Positions 43,986 through 52,159 of a stretch of 64,000 nucleotides of DNA are shown here, piece after piece. The DNA is from Pelagovum sp. HNIBRBA483. GTDB taxonomy: Bacteria; Pseudomonadota; Alphaproteobacteria; Rhodobacterales; Rhodobacteraceae. The notes beneath the pieces are model-generated. The model made no database searches, was not told the DNA's origin, and worked only from the letters and a program-made list of their open reading frames with translations. The stretch covers positions 2,643,001 to 2,707,000 of the forward strand of contig NZ_CP162412.1 in NCBI RefSeq assembly GCF_040931995.1, in the 5' to 3' direction. Numbering within the stretch: position 1 is the first letter of the stretch; each line of letters opens with the position of its first letter. Position numbers and translations under genes: made by a program.

Positions 43986-43999
43986 CCGAAACGTTTCGG
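43986..43999. promoter_or_regulatory. LacI-type operator upstream of the CUT1 operon
   Basis: CCGAAACGTTTCGG is a perfect 14-bp palindrome with the central CG typical of LacI/GalR-family operators. The identical sequence occurs at 45184 in front of the glycosidase gene, so one regulator probably controls both units. Confidence 0.82.
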
Positions 44000-44078
44000 T
44001 TAACGCTAACGCAACAAATTGGCGACCGTCAACAAATTTTTTAGGGGAGGTCTATTGCCAACATTCGCGGCGCGGCGG

Positions 44079-45104
44079 CTACCGCAGCGCGCGCACGGAA
44101 CCACGCTCGAGAAGCTCGTGGCTGGCAATCTCCTGCACATCAGAAAGCACCGCGCCTTTGAGATACCGCTCAAGCAATTGCGCCAGCGGCTCCCAGCTTT
44201 GCACCAGTGGCGCGCGGGTGCAGGTGATCGGAACGGGGAACATATTCACCGGACAATCCGGCAGGTCATCGTCATGCGCAACAACCGACAAATCATCAGG
44301 GATCGACAGGCCCAATGCCTTCGCCGCATCAAAAATACCCTGCAAAATCAGCATATTAGAGGCAACTATCGCCGTCGGCTTTGCCCCACTGCCCTGAAAC
44401 ATTCGCACCGTCTCAAGCAACCCCAACTCGCGGGTCATGGTCCCGCAGCTCTGCCATTCGTCACGCCATTTCAGCCCTGCTTCGGCAAGCGCTTTGCGAT
44501 AGCCAGTGAAGCGCCGCTCAACGAAGGAGTCCCCCGCCTCACCGTTGATAAAGGCGATGTTTTTGTGACCGGCATCAACCAAGAGTCGGGTCAAGTCATA
44601 GCCGACCGCGACGTTATCAATGTCATAAAAAGGATAGTCCGGTTGATCCATGGTTTGCCCATGCAAGACGAAGGGAACCTTGCGTTCGCGCAGCAACTGA
44701 ACGCGCTTGTCGTTCGCTTTTGGCACAATAATTACGAATCCGTCGATCGAACGGGTCCGAATGAGTTGGTCGTGAATTGCCAGACCCCGATCAGGCCCGT
44801 CGCTCATATGCAGCATGAACTGCATGCCGTGCTGCGAAAACCGTGAAGACAGACCACCAACAAATTGGGTGAAATACCATGCGTCAGCCTGATCGGGCAT
44901 ATAAGGATACACCAAGCCGACGATACCAGAACGCCCCGTAACCAACCGCCTCGCCGCAGTATTTGGGTGATAATTCAGAGCCTTAGCAGCCTCTTTCACG
45001 CGCTGTTTTGTCTTGGCGCTGACATCGTCGTGATTATTCAGCGCCCGACTAACCTGTGTCACGGACAGCCCAAGATGCTTGCTGAGTTCTTTAAGGGTGG
45101 TCAC
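44079..45104 (-). CDS. LacI-family transcriptional regulator
   Basis: A 341-residue regulator. The N-terminal HTH TLKELSKHLGLSVTQVSRALN and hinge AAKALNYHPNTAARRLVTGRS are typical, followed by a type I binding-protein sensor domain with IVGLVYPYMP, GHKNIAFINGEAGDSF and LSVVAHDDD. It is divergent from the GH13 gene and precedes the CUT1 operon. Three copies of the CCGAAACGTTTCGG-type operator flank it at 43986, 45153 and 45184, consistent with repression of both units. It resembles AglR-like alpha-glucoside repressors; the inducer is unproven. Confidence 0.9.
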   Translation of the reverse strand: MTTLKELSKHLGLSVTQVSRALNNHDDVSAKTKQRVKEAAKALNYHPNTAARRLVTGRSGIVGLVYPYMPDQADAWYFTQFVGGLSSRFSQHGMQFMLHMSDGPDRGLAIHDQLIRTRSIDGFVIIVPKANDKRVQLLRERKVPFVLHGQTMDQPDYPFYDIDNVAVGYDLTRLLVDAGHKNIAFINGEAGDSFVERRFTGYRKALAEAGLKWRDEWQSCGTMTRELGLLETVRMFQGSGAKPTAIVASNMLILQGIFDAAKALGLSIPDDLSVVAHDDDLPDCPVNMFPVPITCTRAPLVQSWEPLAQLLERYLKGAVLSDVQEIASHELLERGSVRALR

Positions 45105-45152
45105 GCGATCACTTCCTGAATGCCATGCAAAATCTTAATGCACCTTGCCAAT

Positions 45153-45166
45153 CCGAAACGATTTGG
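45153..45166. promoter_or_regulatory. Second, imperfect LacI-type operator
   Basis: CCGAAACGATTTGG keeps the left half-site and has two mismatches in the right half. Its centre is 31 bp from that of the perfect site at 45184, about three helical turns, so cooperative binding is possible. It lies between the divergent lacI-type and GH13 genes. Confidence 0.6.
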
Positions 45167-45183
45167 GCAATGCCTTTCCAAAA

Positions 45184-45197
45184 CCGAAACGTTTCGG
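45184..45197. promoter_or_regulatory. LacI-type operator upstream of the GH13 gene
   Basis: A perfect CCGAAACGTTTCGG palindrome lies 20 bases before the GH13 start codon and overlaps its likely 5' untranslated region. It is identical to the site at 43986. Confidence 0.82.
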
Positions 45198-45217
45198 CAG
45201 TATTGGGAGGGGCTGTA

Positions 45218-46813
45218 ATGACCATGACAGACGCAAATTGGTGGCGGGGTTCAGTCACCTACCAGATTTATCCACGCTCTTTCATGGACAGCAACGGCGA
45301 TGGCGTTGGTGACATCAAAGGCATCACCTCGAAACTCGACTATATCGCCGATCTGGGTGTCGATGCGATTTGGCTCAGCCCCATTTTCACCTCGCCGATG
45401 AAGGACATGGGCTACGATGTCTCCGACTACCGCGACATTGACCCAAGCTTTGGCAGCTTGGCCGATTTTGATGAAATGGTCGCGAAGGCACATGCGCTTG
45501 GCCTGAAGGTGATCATTGATCAGGTTCTATCGCATTGCTCAAACGAGCATCCGTTCTTCCAAGACGCCCGCCAGAGCCGCGACAGCGCCAAATCTGATTG
45601 GTTCGTCTGGGCTGATCCGAACCCCGATGGCAGCGCCCCAAATAACTGGCAGTCCATCTTTGGCGGCATCGCATGGGAATGGGAGCCGCGCCGCAAGCAG
45701 TATTACTTCCACAACTTCCTAAAAGAGCAGCCCGACTTTAACTTCCATAACCCCGAGGTGCAGCAATACGCACTCGACACAATGCGGTTTTGGCTCGAAC
45801 GGGGCGTTGATGGCTTCCGCCTCGATACCGTCAATTTCTATTTCCATGACAAGCTTCTGCGTAACGATGCGGCCGATTTCCGCCCCGAAGCCCGCGAAGC
45901 GTTCAACCCCTACTACATGCTGTATCACCTGTTCTCGAAGAACCAACCAGAGAACATCGCCTTCCTCGAAAGGATGCGCGCGCTCTGCGATGAGTACGAT
46001 GCCCGCACTATGGTCGGAGAGGTGGGCGAATGGCACCATCCGATTGAATTGATGGGGAAATATACGACAGGAAAGCGCCTTCACATGGCCTATTCCTTTG
46101 ACATGCTCGGCAAGACTTTCACCGCCGGACACTTCCGCAAAACAGTTGAGAGCTTCTACGAAATCGCGCCCAAGGGCTGGCCCTGCTGGGCATTCTCGAA
46201 CCATGACGTGGTGCGCCATGCGACCCGCTGGCAGGACCACGGAACGGATAATGCAGCGCTCGCCAAGCTTTGCGGCGCGCTGTTGCTGTCTCTCGAAGGC
46301 TCGATTTGCATGTATCAAGGCGAGGAATTGGGCCAGACGGAAACGGTGCTCTCCTACGACGAACTGACCGACCCGCAGGGACTGACATTCTGGCCGGAGG
46401 ACAAGGGACGCGACGGATGCCGGACGCCGATGGTCTGGGACAAGACCGCCCCCAATGGCGGCTTTTCGGATGCCCCGCGCACATGGCTCCCCGTCAAAGA
46501 GCCACAACTGGCCAAGGCCGCGTCAGAACAAGGTGATGGCAGTGTCCTATCGTTCTACAAAACCATGCTCGCGCTGCGGAAGTCCGAAACCGTTTTGAAA
46601 GATGGCAGAACATCCTTCCTTGACCTGCCCGAGCCGCTCCTCGGGTTCACACGGGGCGATGCGTTTATCTGCGTGTTCAACCTCTCCAGTGCTCCGCAAT
46701 CCACACCGCTGGAAAAGGCGCGGGAGATCGTCCTCTCAGAAGGCGAGGAACTGGATCAAGGCGCCCTCAAACTCGCAGGGAATGGCTTCCTGATCGCACG
46801 GAAGGCACAGTAG
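45218..46813 (+). CDS. GH13 alpha-glucosidase
   Basis: A 531-residue alpha-amylase-family glucosidase of the oligo-1,6-glucosidase/sucrase-like group (AglA type). The N-terminal WWRGSVTYQIYPRSF and DSNGDGVGDIKGI blocks, the nucleophile Asp in VDGFRLDTVNF, the acid/base Glu in MVGEVGEWH and the transition-state Asp in FSNHDVVRHATRW are all present. GGGAGGGG lies six bases before ATG 45218, which I prefer to an upstream start that would include both operators. It would release glucose from alpha-glucosides imported by the CUT1 system. Confidence 0.9.
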   Translation: MTMTDANWWRGSVTYQIYPRSFMDSNGDGVGDIKGITSKLDYIADLGVDAIWLSPIFTSPMKDMGYDVSDYRDIDPSFGSLADFDEMVAKAHALGLKVIIDQVLSHCSNEHPFFQDARQSRDSAKSDWFVWADPNPDGSAPNNWQSIFGGIAWEWEPRRKQYYFHNFLKEQPDFNFHNPEVQQYALDTMRFWLERGVDGFRLDTVNFYFHDKLLRNDAADFRPEAREAFNPYYMLYHLFSKNQPENIAFLERMRALCDEYDARTMVGEVGEWHHPIELMGKYTTGKRLHMAYSFDMLGKTFTAGHFRKTVESFYEIAPKGWPCWAFSNHDVVRHATRWQDHGTDNAALAKLCGALLLSLEGSICMYQGEELGQTETVLSYDELTDPQGLTFWPEDKGRDGCRTPMVWDKTAPNGGFSDAPRTWLPVKEPQLAKAASEQGDGSVLSFYKTMLALRKSETVLKDGRTSFLDLPEPLLGFTRGDAFICVFNLSSAPQSTPLEKAREIVLSEGEELDQGALKLAGNGFLIARKAQ

Positions 46814-46818
46814 CCAGC

Positions 46819-46853
46819 GGCCGAGGTGGGCGCAAAATGCGCTCACCCCGGCC
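46819..46853. terminator. Terminator between convergent GH13 and CUT2 permease genes
   Basis: A 15-pair stem with one mismatch and one G-U pair (GGCCGAGGTGGGCGC with GCGCTCACCCCGGCC) and an AAAAT loop starts six bases after the GH13 stop. It covers the last codons of the opposite permease gene, so it can work for the plus strand at least. Confidence 0.62.
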
Positions 46854-48051
46854 CTGCGATTTTCTCGATGCCGCGGTCAATCGACACGGCCAGCACCAGC
46901 AACAGCCCCGTCACAATGAGCCGCGCCTCATTGGCAACGCCCATCAGGTTCAGGCCGTTGGAAACGGTCGAAATAATCATCGCGCCAAAAAGCACACCGA
47001 CGATCCGGCCCCGCCCGCCAAAGAGGCTGACCCCGCCAATCACCGCCGCGGCGATGCTTTCCAAAAGCAGCGCACCGCCACCGATGCCACCGCCAGACGA
47101 TACCGAAACGCCGAGGATTCGCGACGCCGCAAGGATACCGGCAAAGGCCGCAAGGCCACCCGCAATCGCAAACGCCGCGATCTTGATCCGGTTCACATTG
47201 ATGCCCGCACGGCGCGCGGCTTCGGCACTGTTCCCGATCGCATAGAGATAGAGGCCAAAACGTGTTTCTCCGGTCAGGTAGGCGCAGGCCCCGAGCAAGC
47301 CGAGGAACAGGATAATCGGCATTGGCAAGCCCTTGAGGGACGAAAGCACCAGTACCAACACCAGCAACGCACCGCCGATGATTCCCACGGGCAGCAGCAC
47401 CATCTGCCCAAACGAAGCAGGCAAGCGCTGCGCTTTGCGCGTGCGGTAACTGCTCCACCGCACCCAGCCGACGGCGCAAACAGCAATGGCAAAGATGACC
47501 CATGCGCCGGCGCCGCTGATCGTCGTTGATGCGATATCGTCCACGCCGGTATTGAGCAGGTTATAGCGCCCCGTACGCGGCAAGAGCATGAGCTGGATGC
47601 CATTCAGTACAAGGCCCACGCCCAGCGTCACCACGAAAGACGGCACACCGATCAGAGTGATCCACCGCCCCGAGGCCGCGCCGATCAATACGCCACACAA
47701 CACGCCCGCCAGCACCGCCACGGGTACCGGCGCGCCAAAATCGACAACCATCTTCGCCATGAAGACACTGGCAACGCCGCTTGTTCCCGCGACTGACAGG
47801 TCAATTTCACCCGACAGAAGGACGAACACCAAGCCAAGCGCAATGATGCCCGTCACCGTGCTCTGGATCATGAGGTTATTGAGGTTGCGGCTGGTCAGGA
47901 AAACATCGCTTTGCGTGGCAAAGAAGATGAACAGCGCCAGCAGGCCAACCGCCACTGGTACAAACCGCAATTCATTGGCCAACCGATCCGCAAGGCTCCG
48001 CTTCGCTGTCGCCTTGAACGCTGTCTCCAGCCCTTGATCCGCGCTCTTCAT
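46843..48051 (-). CDS. CUT2 sugar ABC transporter permease, XylH-like
   Basis: A 402-residue permease, longer than RbsC-like proteins and close to XylH in size, with about ten hydrophobic helices. GLVFVLLSGEIDLSVAGTSG and LYAIGNSAEAARRAGINVNRI are the CUT2 family blocks, and ESIAAAVIGGVSLFGGRGRI lies near the C-terminus. AGAGGA before ATG 48051 supports that start over one at 48084. It follows the ATPase gene by 38 bases. Xylose or a related sugar is the family expectation; it is not proven. Confidence 0.88.
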   Translation of the reverse strand: MKSADQGLETAFKATAKRSLADRLANELRFVPVAVGLLALFIFFATQSDVFLTSRNLNNLMIQSTVTGIIALGLVFVLLSGEIDLSVAGTSGVASVFMAKMVVDFGAPVPVAVLAGVLCGVLIGAASGRWITLIGVPSFVVTLGVGLVLNGIQLMLLPRTGRYNLLNTGVDDIASTTISGAGAWVIFAIAVCAVGWVRWSSYRTRKAQRLPASFGQMVLLPVGIIGGALLVLVLVLSSLKGLPMPIILFLGLLGACAYLTGETRFGLYLYAIGNSAEAARRAGINVNRIKIAAFAIAGGLAAFAGILAASRILGVSVSSGGGIGGGALLLESIAAAVIGGVSLFGGRGRIVGVLFGAMIISTVSNGLNLMGVANEARLIVTGLLLVLAVSIDRGIEKIAGPG

Positions 48052-48089
48052 TCTTCGGTCCTCTCTTGGGGGATATGGGGTCATGCGGG

Positions 48090-48872
48090 TCAGCCCGCGG
48101 AATTGATGCCTTCTTCGCCACCGACCATGGCGTTCACAACACGCTCGCCAGTGACGTCTTTGGAGGCGAAGCTCGCGGCGTTCCGGCCAAGTCGCAGCAC
48201 TTCGATGCGGTCTGTCACATCGATTACAAAGTGATGAATATCGTGCGAAATCACGAGCACCGCCAAGCCCTGCGCAGCCAATTCCCTGATCAACACGCCA
48301 ACCTGTTCGGCGGCCGAATGGCTCAGCGCAGCGGTTGGCTCATCAAGCAGCACAACCTTCGGCTCCCACAAAATCGAACGCGCGATGGCAATATTCTGGC
48401 GCTGCCCTCCAGACATGGCCCCCACATTGCGATCAAGCGCGATACTGTCGAGGCGCAACTTGCGGAGCACCTGACGGGCGCGCACTTCACATTCGGCGCG
48501 TCGGATACGGCCACCGCGCCACCACGGGCTTGCATCTTCTTTACCCAAGAACAGGTTCTGCACCGCGTCGAGGTTATTGCACAGCGACAAGTCCTGATAG
48601 ACGGTCTGAATACCCAGATTCGACGCATCAGCAGGCCCGTTGATCGCAACAGCCTTACCTTCAAATGTGTACCGCCCGCTGTCCGGCTTCACGACACCTG
48701 CCATAGTCTTCACGAGGGTAGATTTGCCCGCGCCATTATCCCCTACCAGCGCGACAACCTCGCCCGCATGGAGCGAAAGCGAAACATCTGTGAGGGCTTT
48801 TACCCCTCCATAGGATTTGGAGATTCCCTCCAGTTGGAGGATCGGTTCTCGGGCCGAGTGATCTAGGGCCAT
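48090..48872 (-). CDS. CUT2 sugar ABC transporter ATP-binding protein (single domain)
   Basis: A 260-residue ATPase with Walker A GDNGAGKST, signature MSGGQRQN and Walker B VVLLDEPTAALSHSA. Like FrcA, it has only one ATPase domain, unlike the double-domain XylG/RbsA. GGGGAG before ATG 48872 supports the start. It is the middle gene of the binding protein, ATPase, permease set. Confidence 0.9.
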   Translation of the reverse strand: MALDHSAREPILQLEGISKSYGGVKALTDVSLSLHAGEVVALVGDNGAGKSTLVKTMAGVVKPDSGRYTFEGKAVAINGPADASNLGIQTVYQDLSLCNNLDAVQNLFLGKEDASPWWRGGRIRRAECEVRARQVLRKLRLDSIALDRNVGAMSGGQRQNIAIARSILWEPKVVLLDEPTAALSHSAAEQVGVLIRELAAQGLAVLVISHDIHHFVIDVTDRIEVLRLGRNAASFASKDVTGERVVNAMVGGEEGINSAG

Positions 48873-48902
48873 ATCAGCTCCCCTCGCTGTGGATGCGGAG
48901 AC

Positions 48903-48931
48903 GCCCGGCCCCGAGGAACATGGGGCCGGGC
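48903..48931 (-). terminator. Intercistronic hairpin after the XylF-like gene
   Basis: A perfect 10-bp stem, GCCCGGCCCC/GGGGCCGGGC, with a 9-base loop lies between the binding-protein stop and the ATPase start. No T run follows. This is the fourth binding-protein gene in the window with such an element. Confidence 0.65.
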
Positions 48932-48946
48932 AGGACACACCGCAGA

Positions 48947-50032
48947 TTAGAGGTTATCAGCACAGATTGTGGAGTCTTCTGCGCCCTTGCAAACCTCTTC
49001 CCATGTGTAGATGCCAGCATCGACAACGTCAGAGATGTTCTCGATTGTTACGTTGTTCACTGGGAGGAACGCCGCTGGAACATCCATGAACTCGTTGTTC
49101 ACTTCGCCATTCATCCACTCGCTGGGGAGCGGGTCTCCATTCAGGATGGCAACCGACATATCTGCCGCTGCCTCGGCCATCACGCGCAAATCCTTGAACA
49201 CGGTGTTGTCCTGCCACCCTTGGGCAATGAACTGCAGTGCTTCGATCGTGGCGTCCTGACCGCCGGTAACGACGATCTCGCCCTTCTCGTAGCCTTGGCT
49301 GATCAGTGCGGCGACCGATCCACCCGTCGTACCGTCATTCATCCCGAGGAACATATCGACCCCACCGCCGGTACGGGTCAGGCAGTCTTCGGCAAATGCC
49401 TGCGCTCTGACCGGATCCCAGTTCGGGGTGAAGTCTTCACAAACGATTTCGACCTTGCCCTCAGCGATCAGCGGATCGAGGTATTCGTTTTGTCCAAGCT
49501 CATATTGGGTCGTGCCATATTCGCCCTGATTACCTTTCACGCGGGCGATATGAACTGTACCGTCCATACCTGCGATCAACTCGGCAGCACGCGCGCCCTG
49601 CGCACGTCCGACAGCCCGCGCATTGAACAGCACATGGCCCTCGGCCTTGCCGCCAATCGCGTCATGCTCATACAGCAGAACCGGAACGCCTGCATCCTCA
49701 GCGGCCTTCAGCGCACCAGCGGCAAGGTTGGCATCCGAAGATGTGTAAACGATCAGATCAGCGCCTTGGGCCAACGCATCTTCAACAAGGCGCTGCTGGC
49801 GCGTCGGGTCGCCTTCGCCGTTTTGTACGGTCACGGACGCACCCGGCATCCGCTCGGCCATCGCCGCCACAAACAGCGGCGCATCACGGCGCTCGAAGCG
49901 GATCGTGGTGCTGTTTGGCAGCATGAAGAACACGTTCGCGCCCTCCTGCGCGGCCAAAGGGGCCACTCCTGCCACTGCCGAGAGGCCCGCCGCGAGGGCC
50001 GTTCCGAGCATCATTTTCGATGTAAGTTTCAT
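48947..50032 (-). CDS. CUT2 sugar ABC transporter substrate-binding protein, XylF-like
   Basis: A 361-residue type I binding protein with a signal peptide ending near PLAAQ, residue 28. Blocks such as NGEGDPTRQQRLVEDALAQG, GADLIVYTSSDANLAAGAL and GGQDATIEALQFIAQG follow the xylose-binding protein layout. AAGGGAG before ATG 50032 decides the start. It lies downstream of the SDR gene, with which it forms one operon. D-xylose or another aldose/polyol is a family-based guess. Confidence 0.87.
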   Translation of the reverse strand: MKLTSKMMLGTALAAGLSAVAGVAPLAAQEGANVFFMLPNSTTIRFERRDAPLFVAAMAERMPGASVTVQNGEGDPTRQQRLVEDALAQGADLIVYTSSDANLAAGALKAAEDAGVPVLLYEHDAIGGKAEGHVLFNARAVGRAQGARAAELIAGMDGTVHIARVKGNQGEYGTTQYELGQNEYLDPLIAEGKVEIVCEDFTPNWDPVRAQAFAEDCLTRTGGGVDMFLGMNDGTTGGSVAALISQGYEKGEIVVTGGQDATIEALQFIAQGWQDNTVFKDLRVMAEAAADMSVAILNGDPLPSEWMNGEVNNEFMDVPAAFLPVNNVTIENISDVVDAGIYTWEEVCKGAEDSTICADNL

Positions 50033-50082
50033 TTCAGTCTCCCTTGATTGGTCTTTTGTTCCGGCGCCCCTCCCCAGAGGCG

Positions 50083-50958
50083 TCATTCTTTCGGCTTCGG
50101 AAGCGGGGTCGCCTCGTAGCAGCCGATCACCCCATGATCGAAATCGATCACAGAACCCGTCATGATCCCTGACTCAGGCCCCGCCAGATGCGCGATCCAG
50201 CGTGCCACTTCAGGCATCTTCAGCAGGCGTCCAGCGGGTAGCGCCTTGCCTGCCGTTTCTTGCCAGCCATCTGGCATATCGTGGAATTTCTTCTGCGTTG
50301 CATCCTCTGCCGGCGTATCCATCCAGCCAATCGCCAGCGCATTGATGCGAATGCCATCCCGCGCCAGCGAAAATGCGGCATTCTTCGTGGTCGCGACCAG
50401 CGCCGCTTTGGATGCGGCATAAACCGTCAGGAACGGAACGCCGCCATGCGCCGTCACGGTGGCAACATTCACGATCGAGCCGGGCTTGCCCTGTTCAATC
50501 ATGATCTGCGCGGCCCGCTGAATCAGGAAAAACGGCGCCTTGGCGTTGATCTCAAACGTCCGGTCCCAAAGGTCTTCATCGCCATCGAGAATGCCGCCAC
50601 GGTCGGTGATGCCTGCCGAGTTTACCAAGATATCAAGCGTGCCAAATTCGCTCACCGCGCGGTCAATCACCGCCGTGCAATCTGCCCGCTTGCGGAGATC
50701 GGCTTGCTGATAAACCACCTTCTGGGCGCCACTGCTCAGGCGCGCGGCCTGCGCCGCTCCCGCCTCGGCGTTGCGTCCGCAAATCACCGCACCTGCCAGG
50801 CCTCGCTTGAGCATCAACTCGACCGCCGCAAGCCCAAGCCCTTGGGTCGAGCCGGTCACAACGGCGATCTTCCCGTCGAACTGGTGGTCCAGCGCCAGTT
50901 CATTCTGCGATGCCGCATGATCAGCGGCCTGCCCGAAGGGGCTGCGCGACACATTCAT
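50083..50958 (-). CDS. SDR-family oxidoreductase
   Basis: A 291-residue short-chain dehydrogenase with VTGSTQGLG, NSAGITDRGG, the catalytic Ser in NVATVTAHGG-type context and YAASKAA. It has an unusual N-terminal extension of about 30 residues before the Rossmann core. GAGGAG lies seven bases before ATG 50958, and the start lies 10 bases after the dehydrogenase gene. Probably it oxidises the sugar or polyol brought in by the adjacent transporter. Confidence 0.84.
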   Translation of the reverse strand: MNVSRSPFGQAADHAASQNELALDHQFDGKIAVVTGSTQGLGLAAVELMLKRGLAGAVICGRNAEAGAAQAARLSSGAQKVVYQQADLRKRADCTAVIDRAVSEFGTLDILVNSAGITDRGGILDGDEDLWDRTFEINAKAPFFLIQRAAQIMIEQGKPGSIVNVATVTAHGGVPFLTVYAASKAALVATTKNAAFSLARDGIRINALAIGWMDTPAEDATQKKFHDMPDGWQETAGKALPAGRLLKMPEVARWIAHLAGPESGIMTGSVIDFDHGVIGCYEATPLPKPKE

Positions 50959-50968
50959 AGCACTCTCC

Positions 50969-51973
50969 TCAGTCATAGCGCACCGTCACGGGGCGGTTTT
51001 CACGGAACGATGTGATTGCCGCTTCTGAAAGGAGCAACGCACGGCGGCCGTCCTCAAAACTGACGCTCGGGGCGCGTTTAGCCCTTAACGATTCTATGAA
51101 GTCGCGGATTTCGCCCTCGTAGGCGGCGCGATAGCGCTCGATGAAGAAATACAGCAATTCATCGCGGCGTTGGGTGCCCGCGCCGGAGTAACGGGATACC
51201 TCCGTCGGGCGCAGGTTGTTCGACCGCACCATCCCCTCACCGCCAAAAGCCTCGACCCGCTGGTCATAGCCATAATTCGTGCGGCGCGAGTTATTGATGT
51301 GAACCAGAGCGCCAGATTCCGCCCGCATCACGATCATCGCGGTATCGACATCGTTCAGTTCAGCAAAGATCGGATCCACCCGATTTGCCGCCATCGCATA
51401 AACCTCGACAGGCTCCTCGCCCAAAACGTAACGCGCCATGTCAAAATCGTGGATCGTCGTATCCCTGAACAAACCTCCGCACGCCTCTAGGATCGGGCGG
51501 GGCGGCGGCGGGCCAGGGTCGCGGCTGGTGATCACCAGCAGTTCAAGCGGGCCAATCTCCCCCCGCGCCACGGCCTCGGCAACGGCGCGGTGGCTGGGGT
51601 CGAAACGGCGGTTGAAGCCGAGTTGCAACGGCACATCGAATGCGCGCAGCTTTTCGCGGCAATCCTCGACCTTGGAGATATCAACATCAATCGGCTTCTC
51701 GCACAGGATCGGCTTGCCCGCTTCTGCAGATTTCAAGATCAGCTCGACATGCGTATTGGTCGGCGAGGCGATCAGAACCGCATCAACGTCATCAGCGGCC
51801 AGAATGCTGTCCACGTCCGTCGAAGCGCGGGCGCCGACCTTCTCCGCGGTGATACCGGCACGGTCCGCATCCACATCGTAGCACCATGTCACCTCCGCAT
51901 CAGGCTGCTGCGAAATGATCTCGGCGTGCATCTCCCCGATACGGCCAGTTCCAAGGACAGCAAATCGCGTCAC
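50969..51973 (-). CDS. iolG: Inositol 2-dehydrogenase-like Gfo/Idh/MocA oxidoreductase
   Basis: A 334-residue NAD-dependent dehydrogenase. The Rossmann motif VLGTGRIGEMHAE is near residues 6-18, the active-site Lys lies in ILCEKPIDVD, and the segment GGLFRDTTIHDFDMARYVLG holds the catalytic Asp and His characteristic of IolG. GGGGAG lies before GTG 51973, which I prefer to ATG 51988, because that ATG overlaps the ribosome binding site. It is the first gene of the operon divergent from the second solute-binding-type regulator. No other inositol genes are nearby, so a different cyclitol or sugar substrate is possible. Confidence 0.8.
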   Translation of the reverse strand: MTRFAVLGTGRIGEMHAEIISQQPDAEVTWCYDVDADRAGITAEKVGARASTDVDSILAADDVDAVLIASPTNTHVELILKSAEAGKPILCEKPIDVDISKVEDCREKLRAFDVPLQLGFNRRFDPSHRAVAEAVARGEIGPLELLVITSRDPGPPPPRPILEACGGLFRDTTIHDFDMARYVLGEEPVEVYAMAANRVDPIFAELNDVDTAMIVMRAESGALVHINNSRRTNYGYDQRVEAFGGEGMVRSNNLRPTEVSRYSGAGTQRRDELLYFFIERYRAAYEGEIRDFIESLRAKRAPSVSFEDGRRALLLSEAAITSFRENRPVTVRYD

Positions 51974-52049
51974 GCTCCATCTCCCCATGTGATCTTGTTT
52001 CGAGGATCAGGTTAACTCGTCTCTGCCAACCGGACTCAGGTGCATTCTG

Positions 52050-52060
52050 TCCACTCTGGA
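52050..52060. promoter_or_regulatory. Candidate operator C of the 52-kb regulator
   Basis: TCCA-CTC-TGGA is a palindromic core with a 3-bp spacer. Its centre is 22 bp from that of site D, matching the 21-bp distance between sites A and B at the paralogous locus. Confidence 0.5.
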
Positions 52061-52066
52061 ATAGAT

Positions 52067-52087
52067 AAAATTCCATCTTGGAATTTT
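52067..52087. promoter_or_regulatory. Candidate operator D of the 52-kb regulator
   Basis: A perfect inverted repeat, core AAATTCCA-TCT-TGGAATTT, extends to nine bases per arm around a 3-bp spacer. Its centre (52077) lies 58 bp before ATG 52135, the same distance as site B has from the start of the paralogous regulator. Confidence 0.65.
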
Positions 52088-52159
52088 TCTGTATTCCCAC
52101 AGGCTGTCGGACCCCGTTGAATAAAGGGGTAAGAATGAAAGCGCGAAAGCCAGCTCCAG

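Noticed and set aside
42593-44044. 483-codon plus-strand frame over the CUT1 binding-protein gene
   Set aside because: Shadow of the binding-protein gene, whose signal peptide and ribosome binding site are clear on the minus strand.
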